Notes: generated from the letters alone by a model not told the origin. 64,000 nucleotides of DNA from Glaciecola punicea ACAM 611 (GCF_000252165.1 NZ_BAET01000007.1:310001-374000); one strand, 5' to 3'. Numbered from the stretch's first letter, positions 28,846 to 37,555 are shown. Made by a program: numbers and translations.

Positions 28846-29366
28846 CGTATTGTGGGTTAAGCAGCAGCCTAGCAAAAGCGATGGGCTGAAACTGCCTGCC
28901 AGTATCATAAACATCGGTATTAAAAGCGCAGAAAAAAGCGGTAAAACTGCACAAAGCCAGTTTAGGTAAGCAACCGCGATAGAGCAGTCTAATGTAGTAT
29001 TGTTGCTTTCTACTTTACAGATGGACAAATTTAATGAATAGTAAAAAGGCCTTAAGGTTACTGATAGATATAAAGATTTTGCCTTCTCTTTTACTGCAGA
29101 AAATTCAACGTCCTAACTCGATTTAATTTACGACGTTTATCTCGCTAAATTTAATTCAATCTGCTTTCACCACTTGGTGCCCGGTTCTGTTTTTTCTAAG
29201 CAGACTAAGCCATCAGTATAAATGTTTACTTTTTTCAATTGTTAATAATGCGCCAATTACGCATTATTAACGTCATTTCTTTGATACCATCAATAGTATA
29301 GAAGACTCACTGAAAGTGTTCATAATTATATTATATCACCACACATATTTTAAGGTAATTTAGCCA
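28846..29366. other. Intergenic stretch between the DUF188 and antiporter genes
   Basis: No convincing gene. A minus-strand open frame at 28825-29028 (67 codons) has one hydrophobic stretch with no recognisable family and overlaps the DUF188 gene, so I do not call it. The rest is AT-rich and includes a perfect 12-bp inverted repeat at 29241-29271 near the antiporter gene. Confidence 0.5.
29241..29271. repeat. Perfect 12-bp inverted repeat upstream of the antiporter gene
   Basis: GTTAATAATGCG and CGCATTATTAAC are exact inverted copies with a 7-base spacer, 96 bp before the antiporter start. There is no T-run, so an operator or an mRNA leader hairpin is more likely than a terminator. Confidence 0.65.
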
Positions 29367-30569
29367 ATGGAAATGGGTATTTTGGTCATATTGGTTTGCG
29401 TAGGCGGTTATTCAATGCTGGCTAAACGCTTATCTTCAACGGTTATTACCGCGCCAATGGTGTTCATCACCCTTGGTTTTTGTGTGTCCTACTTTGGTAT
29501 TTTGCAAGTAAACGATTTTGACGAAGTGCTATACCTAACAGCCGAAGTCGCGCTTGTTGTGCTTTTATTTTTAGATGCATCACAGGTAAACCTGAGACAC
29601 TTACAAAAAGAAAATAGCTTACCTCTGCGCATGTTGACAATTGGTTTACCGTTTGCCGTTTTGCTAGGCACTTTGGTCGGTATGTTGTTTTTTCCTACAT
29701 GGTCAATAGCACTTATAGCACTTTGCGCAGCCATACTTGCACCTACCGATGCCGCCCTTAGTCAGGCGGTTATCACTAACAACATAGTACCTGAAAATGA
29801 GCGCCAAACCTTGTCGGTTGAAAGTGGCTTAAACGACGGCCTTGCGCTACCGGTCATTTTATTTTTTGCCAGTTTTTTAACCCTGCATGAAACACAATCA
29901 AGCAATTATATTAAGTGGTTGGCCCAAGGCGGAAGCCAAATTCTTATTGGTGTTTGCGTTGGTGCAGCAGTGGGTTACGTTTGCGGACGCGTGTTTTTAT
30001 TTGGTGAATCGCACAAGTTTTCCTCCAGTATTTATGAAAGTATTGGTGTACTGGCCTTAAGTGGCACCGCTTATTTAAGCGCTACTATGTTGGGTGGCAA
30101 CGAGTTTATATCTGCTTTTGTGGCTGGCCTTACCTTTGGTCAATTAGTTAAAGGACACTGTCGATTCATTTATAAATTTACTGAATCTGAAGGACAAATA
30201 TTGGTTTGGGCTGCATTTACGGCCATTGGCATTGGTCTGTTACCGCAAGCTATAGATCAGCTCACGTTACCGGTAGCCGGATTTATTCTTGTGAGCTTGT
30301 TTTTTGTGCGTCCCATCGCCATCTACATATCATTATTAGGATCTAAAACCAAACCTGTCACGCGTTTGTTCATGGGCTGGTTTGGCCCAAGAGGCTTAGC
30401 CACCGCTTTGTTTGCTTTGTTAGTGTCGCGTGAAATATTACCAGAGCATAGTCAGGCGGTATTGGTTGTTGCCATTAATGCAGTTTGGATGAGTACACTA
30501 CTGCACGGTATGTCAGCGGTTTTTTTAGCCAAACGCTACGGACAATTTACGGCCAAGAAACGTCGCTAA
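29367..30569 (+). CDS. Cation:proton antiporter, CPA1/NhaP type
   Basis: A 400-residue membrane protein with about 12 hydrophobic segments. Conserved transport-helix motifs are LAPTDAALSQAV (the T-D region) and SVESGLNDGLALPV (the N-D pair of CPA1 antiporters), plus GWFGPRGLATALFALL near the C-terminus. It probably exchanges Na+ or K+ for H+ across the inner membrane. It lacks the long C-terminal cytoplasmic tail of eukaryotic NHEs. The copper ATPase relic begins 20 bp downstream. Confidence 0.88.
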   Translation: MEMGILVILVCVGGYSMLAKRLSSTVITAPMVFITLGFCVSYFGILQVNDFDEVLYLTAEVALVVLLFLDASQVNLRHLQKENSLPLRMLTIGLPFAVLLGTLVGMLFFPTWSIALIALCAAILAPTDAALSQAVITNNIVPENERQTLSVESGLNDGLALPVILFFASFLTLHETQSSNYIKWLAQGGSQILIGVCVGAAVGYVCGRVFLFGESHKFSSSIYESIGVLALSGTAYLSATMLGGNEFISAFVAGLTFGQLVKGHCRFIYKFTESEGQILVWAAFTAIGIGLLPQAIDQLTLPVAGFILVSLFFVRPIAIYISLLGSKTKPVTRLFMGWFGPRGLATALFALLVSREILPEHSQAVLVVAINAVWMSTLLHGMSAVFLAKRYGQFTAKKRR

Positions 30570-30589
30570 TGTGTTAAAAGGAGCATTTT

Positions 30590-31584
30590 ATGAAAAACCA
30601 TAGCAGTACTGGCCAAGACCAGTTAGAACATCGTCTTATTGTTGAAGGCGCAAGTTGCGCCAGCTGCGTGAGTAAAATTGAAAAGGCGTTGAGTAATATA
30701 CAAGGTGTGCAAAGTGCCCAAATGAATTTTGCACAAAGAACCGTCACGGTGGTGTGCAATGTAGCCGATGCTTCATTAATTTCATCTATAGAAATAGCAG
30801 GTTATAACGCAAAGATTGACACTAGCGAGTCAGAAGAAGCGATTGATGAAAAAGACAAAGTAGACGCTCAATACTATAAAGAGCTAATGCGTGATATGTC
30901 ACTGGCACTGCTGCTGGGCGTACCGCTCATGATTTATGGGTTCACTATTGGCGAAATGACCGTCAACACGAATACCGAAAGACTCGCGTGGTTTGTAGTT
31001 GGTCTATTAACATTGGCGGTTATGGTATTTCCAGGCCGCCATTTTTATGTGGGAGCCTATCATTCGTTTAAAAATCATTCTGCTAATATGGATACGTTAA
31101 TCGCGCTTGGCACGGGAATCGCTTGGTTATACTCAATGATGGTGGTTGCCTTGCCTGATTTGCTGCCACTAATGGCGCGCCATGTTTACTTTGAAGTAAG
31201 CGCCATGATAATAGGCCTCATTAATCTTGGCTTAGCGGTTGAAGTTAAAGTGCGAGGTAAAACGAGCCCAAAATTCTAAACCGCCTATTGGACGCTTAGC
31301 GGATGTTATTTCCGCCTTCTTTGTCCCTACTATCAAGATTATCGCGGTATTAAGCGCAATGGCTTGGCTGAACTTTGGGCCAACACCCAGTATTGCTTTT
31401 GCCATGGTTTCGAGTAGGCTCGGAACATTCACTGGCAATGGCAATTGTTGATAGCGCTAAAGAGCAGGGCATAGATCCGCGAATCATTAGCGATTTTATG
31501 TCAACTGCAGGGCAAGGCGTATAGGCCACTTTAGATAACAGCTCGCTTTTATTTGGAAGTGAACCTTGGGGAGTTGATTGTTGA
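30590..31584 (+). pseudogene. copA: Decayed copper-translocating P-type ATPase (copA relic)
   Basis: Homology runs through three frames. Part 1 (30590-31279) encodes an N-terminal heavy-metal domain (GASCASCVSKIEKAL) and the first membrane helices. Part 2 (31239-31451 frame) resumes with SKPPIGRLADVISAFFVP and the following helix. Part 3 (from 31423, another frame) has EHSLAMAIVDSAKEQGI and STAGQGV, then an in-frame TAG at 31522, and after it ATLDNSSLLFGSEPW up to TGA. Missing are the actuator domain, the CPC metal-transport motif, DKTGT and the ATP-hinge end. So at least two internal deletions, frameshifts and a nonsense mutation have destroyed it. A separate intact P-type ATPase is at 54.8 kb. 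Confidence 0.88.
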
Positions 31585-31642
31585 GTAGTCGAGTAGTAAT
31601 GTCAATAATCCACACTTAGGATTAGAAAAACAGCGTTAATTA

Positions 31643-31687
31643 GGCGGGACTTAAAATGTCTCGCCAAAGAAGCAATTAGTCTATAAT
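31643..31687 (+). promoter_or_regulatory. Possible promoter/operator of the SDR gene
   Basis: A near-perfect inverted repeat GGCGGGAC / GTCTCGCC (31643-31650, 31658-31665) precedes TATAAT at 31682-31687, a consensus -10. A convincing -35 is not visible. The SDR gene starts about 58 bp downstream with AAAGGAG as ribosome-binding site. Confidence 0.4.
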
Positions 31688-31744
31688 GTGCACAATGTCA
31701 GTTAATATGCAATTTTTAAAACTCGCACAAAGGAGCAAATCAAT

Positions 31745-32554
31745 ATGTTTGATTCATCAACTCTAAAAGATAAAGTGGTTTTTATTGCTGGCGGTACAAG
31801 CGGTATAAATCTTGGGATAGCCAAGGGTATGGCAGCAGTAGGTGCGAAGGTGGCCGTACTTGGCCGAAACTCAGACAAGGCGCAGGCAGCCGCGCAAGAG
31901 ATTACCCAAAGCGTTGAAAATGCTAGTGGGCACAATGCAATAGCCCTGTCTGGTGATGTTAGAGATCCCGAACAAGTAGAGATGGCTTTACAGTCTTGTG
32001 TTTCACAACTGGGCAAAATTGACTGTTTAATTTCTGGTGCCGCTGGGAACTTTCCAGCACCGGCTTTGGGGATCTCACCAAAGGGTTTTAAGACGGTTGT
32101 CGATATCGATCTGCTTGGCACATATAATGTGTTTCATTTAGGCTTCAAGCATATTAACAAAGGTGCTTCATTAATCGCGATAACGGCTCCACAGGCAGTA
32201 ACAGCAATGCCGTTTCAGGTTCATGTTTGTGCAGCCAAAGCCGGTATTAATATGATGATTAAATGCTTAGCACTTGAATGGGGTGCATCTGGCATTACGG
32301 TCAATGGCATTTCGCCAGGGCCAATCAATGGCACTGAGGGCGCCGAGCGATTAGCACCTACGCCTGAAGCGAAAGCAACAATGGTGGGCCAGATTGCTAG
32401 CAAGCGGTTTGGTGAGACCAAAGACATAGCCGATGCCGCAATATATCTTGCCAGTGACATGGGTCGCTATATAAATGGGACTATTATGACAGTAGATGGA
32501 GGCACAGAACTTGGAGACGCTAGTGCAGATTGTCTTATTGTTCCATCTCGCTAA
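31745..32554 (+). CDS. SDR oxidoreductase, 2,4-dienoyl-CoA reductase-like
   Basis: A 269-residue Rossmann protein with the NADP-binding GGTSGINLGIA (about residues 16-26), DVRD, SGAAGNFPAP and the C-terminal ISPGPINGTEGAERL. The usual catalytic YxxxK is replaced: the sequence is QVHVCAAKAG, with Lys165 but Val at the Tyr position. This, and the NFPAP motif, fit the 2,4-dienoyl-CoA reductase branch (mitochondrial/peroxisomal DECR type), which reduces dienoyl-CoA intermediates in unsaturated fatty acid beta-oxidation (family knowledge). Single gene with its own promoter-like region. Confidence 0.82.
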   Translation: MFDSSTLKDKVVFIAGGTSGINLGIAKGMAAVGAKVAVLGRNSDKAQAAAQEITQSVENASGHNAIALSGDVRDPEQVEMALQSCVSQLGKIDCLISGAAGNFPAPALGISPKGFKTVVDIDLLGTYNVFHLGFKHINKGASLIAITAPQAVTAMPFQVHVCAAKAGINMMIKCLALEWGASGITVNGISPGPINGTEGAERLAPTPEAKATMVGQIASKRFGETKDIADAAIYLASDMGRYINGTIMTVDGGTELGDASADCLIVPSR

Positions 32555-32560
32555 TATAAG

Positions 32561-32672
32561 CTTTATTGACGCTAAATATGCTAATTTATCAACTTGATGC
32601 AAATTGTGAACATCTATGTTCAAGGAAACTGCAAATGCATCTATACTCATGGCGATGGCACTGTGGTTACTT
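32561..32672 (-). pseudogene. 5' fragment of a second mntP-like gene
   Basis: On the minus strand the sequence encodes AIAMSIDAFAVSLNIDV, then KLAYLASIK. This lines up with the start of the intact MntP at 36.3 kb (AVALSMDAFAVSLTIGV, then KLAWLAAL). DNA similarity is also clear, e.g. ACTGCAAATGCATC is shared on the plus strand. The frame is broken just before this part, and homology stops after about 30 codons. It is a truncated, frameshifted copy. Confidence 0.75.
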
Positions 32673-32715
32673 CAATGATCGGGATTAATAGTTATAAGCG
32701 TTTTATGGCGCATAT

Positions 32716-32907
32716 TTGACTTTATCTACCGACGGTTGGAAAGTCGCTAGGACGAGTCTACAAACCCGCAACGAAAACAATAAAGCTGACGCTTGGGAAA
32801 TACAAACACTGCATGGCTTCAATGCGCTATATCCTAATGATCTTGCAACTGGACATGTATTAGGCGACGTAAGAGGCGCATTGACTTTGAGCAATGGCCT
32901 TAAGTAG
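32716..32907 (+). CDS. Unrecognised open frame, possibly a gene 3' remnant
   Basis: A 63-codon open frame beginning with TTG and encoding TLSTDGWKVARTSLQ..., with no detectable family, no good start or ribosome-binding site, and an end overlapping the convergent dehydrogenase gene by 8 bp. It sits next to a gene fragment and may itself be a leftover C-terminus. Very uncertain. Confidence 0.2.
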   Translation: MTLSTDGWKVARTSLQTRNENNKADAWEIQTLHGFNALYPNDLATGHVLGDVRGALTLSNGLK

Positions 32908-33775
32908 ATTTTGGCTTATTGAGTAAACTAATTAGGCTAGAGGTGTCGTAGCGATTGCCGCCGCGGGCCTGAACCTGCGCATAAAACTGATCTACGAGGG
33001 CAGTAACTGGCAGGGCGCTTTTATTTCTTTTAGCCTCGTCTAGCACAATACCTAAGTCTTTGCGCATCCAGTCTACTGCAAAGCCAAAATCAAACTCTCC
33101 TTTTATCATGGTGGACCACCTATTCTCCATTTGCCAGCTTTGCGCAGCGCCTTTGCTAATAACGTCTATGACTTTGTCTACTTCTAATTCAGCATTTTGG
33201 GCAAAATGAAGGGCTTCAGACAAACCTTGAACCACACCGGCTATGCATATTTGATTGACCATTTTAGTTAACTGGCCTGCGCCAACAGGGCCCATAAGCT
33301 GATGCTTTTGGCTATAACAATTTAAAAGCGCAATAATAGCGTCATAATGCCGCTGATCACCGCCCAACATAACCGTCAGTTTACCATTTTGTGCACCGGC
33401 TTGACCGCCAGACACGGGTGCGTCTAAAAAGCTTATGCCTTTATCGCCGCAGGCGTGCGCTAATTCGCGCGCAAGCTCGGCAGAAGTGGTGGTATGGTCA
33501 ACCAAAATACTGTTGCTGGTCATAGAGGCAAGTACACCATCTTTTCCTAGCACAACTTCTTTAACGTCAAAATCGTTGCCAACACACAAAAATACCACTT
33601 GGGCGTGTTCACATGCTAATGCGGGAGTCGCCTTGCTATGTCCGCTGTAGCTTGAAAGCCATGATTGAGATTTACTGCTGGTACGGTTATAAACCGTAAC
33701 GTCATGCCCGGCGCTTGCTAAATGACCTGCGATAGGAAAACCCATCGCGCCTAAACCAATAAACGAAACTTTCAT
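32900..33775 (-). CDS. NAD(P)-dependent oxidoreductase, 3-hydroxyisobutyrate dehydrogenase family
   Basis: A 291-residue beta-hydroxyacid dehydrogenase. N-terminal Rossmann motif FIGLGAMGFPIAGHL, substrate-binding LDAPVSGGQAGAQNG, and catalytic-lysine region GAGQLTKMVNQ (Lys near residue 170), then DLGIVLDEAK at the C-terminal domain. Family members oxidise 3-hydroxyisobutyrate or reduce tartronate semialdehyde or succinic semialdehyde; the substrate cannot be fixed here. No valine-degradation genes are nearby, so a general semialdehyde reductase is equally likely. Confidence 0.88.
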   Translation of the reverse strand: MKVSFIGLGAMGFPIAGHLASAGHDVTVYNRTSSKSQSWLSSYSGHSKATPALACEHAQVVFLCVGNDFDVKEVVLGKDGVLASMTSNSILVDHTTTSAELARELAHACGDKGISFLDAPVSGGQAGAQNGKLTVMLGGDQRHYDAIIALLNCYSQKHQLMGPVGAGQLTKMVNQICIAGVVQGLSEALHFAQNAELEVDKVIDVISKGAAQSWQMENRWSTMIKGEFDFGFAVDWMRKDLGIVLDEAKRNKSALPVTALVDQFYAQVQARGGNRYDTSSLISLLNKPKST

Positions 33776-33827
33776 TTAATATCCTTTTTATCGTAAATAA
33801 CGTGAAATAATAGTTATTCTATATAAG

Positions 33828-35186
33828 CTACACGACTCCCTGCGCAATCATCGCGTCAGCTACCTTAACGAAGCCAGCTATGTTGGTGCCTTTCACATAG
33901 TCAATATATTCGTCATCGCCTTTTCCATATTTGACACACTGTTTATGGATTTCCTTCATTATATTGAGCAAACGTTCTTCTAGTTTTTCAGCCGTCCAAC
34001 TGTATCCAATTGAGTTTTGGCTCATTTCTAAACCAGATACTGAAACGCCGCCTGCATTAGAGGCTTTGCCTGGAGCAAATGCTATTTTGTGACTATGAAG
34101 AAGACGGACAGCATTGGGCGTGCAGGGCATGTTTGCCCCTTCTGCTACTAATATACAGCCGTTATCTATAAGTGCTTGCGCTTCTTCTTTATTTAGCTCG
34201 TTTTGAGTAGCGCAGGGAATTGCAATGTCGCAGCTTACTGACCATGGTCGTGCGTTTGCCACGTACTTTGCATCAAAAGTGTCTGTATATTCTTTGATAC
34301 GTCCACGTTTGTTATTTTTTAAATTCATTATAAAATTGAGCTTTTCGTCATCTATACCATCCTCATCATAAATATAGCCAGAAGAGTCGCTCATTGTGAC
34401 TACTTTAGCGCCAAGCTCTATCGCTTTTTTGCAGGAAAATTGAGCAACGTTGCCCGATCCTGAAATAACAACCACCTTATCATTGAGCGTTTGCTGCTTA
34501 GTCTTTAGCATTTCCACAACAAAGAATATGCATCCATAACCCGTTGCCTCTGGCCTAATTAACGAGCCGCTGTAAGACAAGCTTTTACCAGTTATTACTC
34601 CCGTAAACTCATTCTTTATGCGTTTGTACTGACCAAAAAGATAGCCGATCTCGCGTCCGCCAACGCCAATATCGCCCGCAGGAATGTCGGTGTTAGGCCC
34701 AATATGACGGAAAAGTTCGGTCATGAAGCTTTGGCAAAAACGCATTACTTCGTTGTCTGACTTTCCTTTTGGATCGAAATTTGATCCGCCTTTAGCACCG
34801 CCAAGGGGAAGGGTGGTTAAGCTATTTTTAAAGACTTGCTCAAAGGCTAAAAACTTTAGCACGCTTAAATTAACTGAAGGGTGAAAACGCAAGCCGCCTT
34901 TAAAGGGGCCAATTGCGCTGTTCATTTCCACTCTGTAGCCTCGATTAACCTGAACGTTACCGATATCGTCTACCCACGGCACCCTGAAAATAATAATGCG
35001 TTCTGCCTCGACCATTCTTTCAAGAATATGATTTCCCCGATATTTTTCATTTGCATGAATGAAGGGAATGATACTGTTGGCTACTTCGTCTACTGCTTGT
35101 AAAAACTCGGGTTCGTTAGGGTTACTGTCTTTAACGCGTTGAATAAATGCGTTAATGGTATTTTTTACCGATGGGTTATTTGTCAT
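33828..35186 (-). CDS. gdhA: NADP-specific glutamate dehydrogenase
   Basis: A 452-residue enzyme, near the E. coli length of 447. I chose the ATG at 35186 (MTNNPSVKNTINAF) over one at 35276, which would add 30 non-conserved residues. Motifs include GPFKGGLRFHPSVNLSVLKFLAFEQ, LPLGGAKGGSNFDPKGKSD with the catalytic Lys, DIPAGDIGVGGREIG, and the Rossmann GSGNVAQ. It reductively aminates 2-oxoglutarate to glutamate (ammonium assimilation). It complements the large NAD enzyme at 7.1 kb. Confidence 0.95.
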   Translation of the reverse strand: MTNNPSVKNTINAFIQRVKDSNPNEPEFLQAVDEVANSIIPFIHANEKYRGNHILERMVEAERIIIFRVPWVDDIGNVQVNRGYRVEMNSAIGPFKGGLRFHPSVNLSVLKFLAFEQVFKNSLTTLPLGGAKGGSNFDPKGKSDNEVMRFCQSFMTELFRHIGPNTDIPAGDIGVGGREIGYLFGQYKRIKNEFTGVITGKSLSYSGSLIRPEATGYGCIFFVVEMLKTKQQTLNDKVVVISGSGNVAQFSCKKAIELGAKVVTMSDSSGYIYDEDGIDDEKLNFIMNLKNNKRGRIKEYTDTFDAKYVANARPWSVSCDIAIPCATQNELNKEEAQALIDNGCILVAEGANMPCTPNAVRLLHSHKIAFAPGKASNAGGVSVSGLEMSQNSIGYSWTAEKLEERLLNIMKEIHKQCVKYGKGDDEYIDYVKGTNIAGFVKVADAMIAQGVV

Positions 35187-35493
35187 TATGCCTACTTTAT
35201 TGCACCTTGAGGTGTTGGTTAAAACAGCGGTCAATTTGCGTGTAATAAATCGATAAAAAGATAATTGAGCGCGCATTATTGTTGGAAAAGATTACTATAG
35301 TAGATATTTTGATTACACATTGTATTATTTTAATAAGTTGACACTATGTAAAAAAAATATCAGTTTTCGGTAAATAATGACCTTAGACACGACGCTGATT
35401 AAGTAATTAGGCGGTGCGACTATAGTTTTTGTGTTAATCTTTAACCGTAAAATTCATCGCAATTATAACACCATACAAGCAGGAGAACCCATT
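35187..35493. promoter_or_regulatory. Divergent region between gdhA and the DUF1840 gene
   Basis: About 300 bp without a gene between divergent starts; the likely promoters of both lie here. It is AT-rich (for example TATAGTAGATATTTTGATTAC). No recognisable operator or riboswitch was found. An AGGAGA ribosome-binding site for the DUF1840 gene begins at 35481. Confidence 0.4.
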
Positions 35494-35811
35494 ATGCTAG
35501 TCACTTTTTCTAATCGTTCGCACGGTGACATAACAATGTTCGGCGATGTGGCCGTTAACTTACTTAAATTTATGGGGCACAGTGGTAAAGTACCAGGCGC
35601 GTTTTATGCGCAAGATGTCCCTGCCGCGCTAGCGAAACTCGAAGCTGAGATTGAATTAGTTAAGGAATCTGCACAATCACAAGAGCAGGAACAAGACAGT
35701 GACGACGAAACTTTTGATGTCAGTTTATCCAAGCGTTCTCTGCCATTAATTGATTTGCTGAAAGCGGCAATTCGTGACGAGACTAGCGTAATGTGGGTCG
35801 ATAAGCACTAA
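35494..35811 (+). CDS. DUF1840 family protein
   Basis: A 105-residue soluble protein starting MLVTFSNRSHGDITMFGDVA, with GHSGKVPGAF and a C-terminal LPLIDLLKAAIRDETSVMW. It matches DUF1840, a small gamma- and betaproteobacterial family of unknown function. I chose the ATG at 35494 because of the AGGAGA 8 bp upstream and the family N-terminus. An acidic, Gln/Glu-rich linker (about residues 56-72) separates the two conserved halves. Convergent with mntP. Confidence 0.85.
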   Translation: MLVTFSNRSHGDITMFGDVAVNLLKFMGHSGKVPGAFYAQDVPAALAKLEAEIELVKESAQSQEQEQDSDDETFDVSLSKRSLPLIDLLKAAIRDETSVMWVDKH

Positions 35812-35829
35812 ATTCTCATTAAATGTACG

Positions 35830-36375
35830 TCATAGCAGCAGCACTTTACATCCAAGTAAAACTAGCACAATACCCCCAAAAAGTTCAGCCTTATTACCCA
35901 ACCAATTAGAAGTTCGTTGGCCTAAGTGTACACCTACATAACTGAATATAAACGCAGTAATGCCTAATAATAAACAGGCGTAAACACCGTTCGCGCTCAT
36001 TACTGTGAGTGTAAAGCCTGCGGCGAGAGCATCTATACTTGTGGCAACTGCCAGTAGTAACAAGGCATAGTGAGAATATGTGCGCGATGTCGAGCTATTT
36101 TTATCTGCAAAAAAGATAGCTTCATAAATCATTTTAAGACCAATAATGACCAGCAATATAAATGCTATCCACTGAGCAAAACTGCCAAGCCAAGCTAATA
36201 TTGCGATACCGCCAAAGTAAGTAAACAGGGGCATGATCCCTTGAAACGCCCCAAAATATAGAGCTGCAAGCCATGCTAATTTTCGCACGCGAGTGATATC
36301 GCGGACGCCTATCGTTAACGAGACTGCAAATGCATCCATACTCAAGGCAACAGCAAGGGTTATGACGTCAATCAT
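35830..36375 (-). CDS. mntP: Manganese efflux pump MntP
   Basis: A 181-residue protein with six membrane segments. Two internal DAFA/DALAAG repeats carry the conserved metal-binding Asp residues: ALSMDAFAVSLTIG (about residues 10-23) and TSIDALAAGFTL (about 112-123). It exports Mn2+ across the inner membrane. I saw no yybP-ykoY riboswitch or clear MntR site upstream. A truncated second copy of its 5' end is at 32.6 kb. Confidence 0.92.
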   Translation of the reverse strand: MIDVITLAVALSMDAFAVSLTIGVRDITRVRKLAWLAALYFGAFQGIMPLFTYFGGIAILAWLGSFAQWIAFILLVIIGLKMIYEAIFFADKNSSTSRTYSHYALLLLAVATSIDALAAGFTLTVMSANGVYACLLLGITAFIFSYVGVHLGQRTSNWLGNKAELFGGIVLVLLGCKVLLL

Positions 36376-36472
36376 GGTGACTATTTGTTATTTTCATGTT
36401 GTGATTTTTTAGATGTTAGATTTTATTACACTTTAACAAAGTATAACCGAAACTATGCGTAAATGATGTGGG

Positions 36473-36546
36473 TATTAATGATGTAATCATCCGTTTGCAG
36501 ACGGCAACGGTAGAATGGCACAAGCAATATCTGGACACGCTTTATG
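36473..36546 (+). pseudogene. Fragment of a Fic-domain gene
   Basis: The frame around 36485-36544 encodes NHPFADGNGRMAQAISGHAL before a TGA. HPFADGNGR is the exact catalytic loop of Fic AMP-transferases (HPFx[D/E]GNGRxxR), with the last Arg replaced by Gln. No further Fic homology is visible on either side and stops flank it. It is a short relic, not an active enzyme. Confidence 0.6.
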
Positions 36547-36855
36547 AATAAATACAAAATGTCTGCAGCTGGCGATTTGCTGCATTTAGAAAAGCTGAAT
36601 AAAGTATTGTCCTAGCTGGAACATAAATAAAATTTTGCTTTCATGAAAAATTCAAAGGATATGAATTGGTCTGCTTAATGATGTGTAGGCTATTGTTTAA
36701 TATAACATTACATTTATTCACATGTTATACACGAATAGTTCCAGTTATTATACACAGATATTAAAATGGCGTATAATGTATATTATGTTAAATAATAACT
36801 TATCAAGGTTTAATCCACAATTGAGACTGTTGTGAAATTTATCGTATGATTAAGT

Positions 36856-36996
36856 AAAAGTGCCAGTAATTGCATTGCTCCCCTCTTTTTTACTCATCTA
36901 TTTTCTATTTTAAATAAAAGTGCCTGTAATTAATCTGAATTAAATAGATAAAATTCAATTGGTTAGGAGCGTTATTAAGTGAAAATGACAGTAATT
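36856..36996 (+). repeat. Three spaced 16-bp direct repeats
   Basis: AAAAGTGCCAGTAATT (36856-36871), AAAAGTGCCTGTAATT (36916-36931) and GAAAATGACAGTAATT (36981-36996), starting 60 and 65 bp apart. The TGACAGTAATT-like core and spacing resemble the multiple transposase-binding sites at ends of IS21- or Tn7-like elements, but no transposase gene is present and the assignment is only a suggestion. Confidence 0.55.
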
Positions 36997-37555
36997 CTGA
37001 GCCTTAGGATTTTAGTATCACAAAATTGTGGGTTTTAAGGGACGCATCTGTTGAAATTAACAAGCGGTAAATCATTTATTACTTGGTCTGAAAGCTCCCG
37101 ATGTCGGATAATTTTAGGATTTATATTGCTGTCATCTTGTGAGTGACCCTTGGTGGGTTTTATAGTACGTAATAACGGGACGTGATTACTTCAACTAGGT
37201 ATAAATTGCAACTTCTGCACACTGTCATGTGCCTATTTTTGAGCAGCAGCCTGCGTGAAATGTAAACAACTAATTTACATAGAACAGCCGAAATAGAATA
37301 TCCAAAGTATGTTGTTCTGGTCAAGTCCAACCAGGCACCCTACTCAATTTTCAACGCTTTTTTAACGATATTCAATTTCATTATCAATGCTTCGATGATG
37401 CGTGGCATTTTAAAAATAAAAATATATTAAGAGATTAAAAAAAGCTTACCAACGTCAGTAAATGGTGGTTATACTTTTTTATGCAAAGATTCTTATGTCT
37501 CGTATGGCACGTTAGATGAGCTGTTATGCCCGTTTGGTAAAAAACATAATACTAA

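Larger units (their letters stand above)
36376..37555. other. Gene-poor AT-rich stretch with relics and spaced repeats
   Basis: About 1.2 kb with no intact gene. It contains a Fic-motif fragment (36473-36546) and three 16-bp direct repeats (36856-36996). Near 37450-37606 an open frame reads LPTSVNGGYTFLCKDSYV... without recognisable homology and may be the frameshifted start of the open frame at 37556. The rest has many stops in all frames. It looks like decayed DNA, possibly a former mobile or toxin-type insertion. Confidence 0.5.

Noticed and set aside
28825-29028. Minus-strand 67-codon hydrophobic open frame
   Set aside because: No family, no ribosome-binding site, and it overlaps the end of a conserved gene; left as intergenic.
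31239-31451. Stand-alone small membrane protein gene
   Set aside because: Its sequence is the middle of a copper ATPase and is part of the copA relic.
36376-36480. yybP-ykoY manganese riboswitch in front of mntP
   Set aside because: The short AT-rich leader shows none of the conserved riboswitch core that I could identify.
36856-36996. Spaced repeats as a CRISPR array or integron attC sites
   Set aside because: Only three imperfect repeats of 16 bp, no cas or integrase genes, and no attC-like palindromes.
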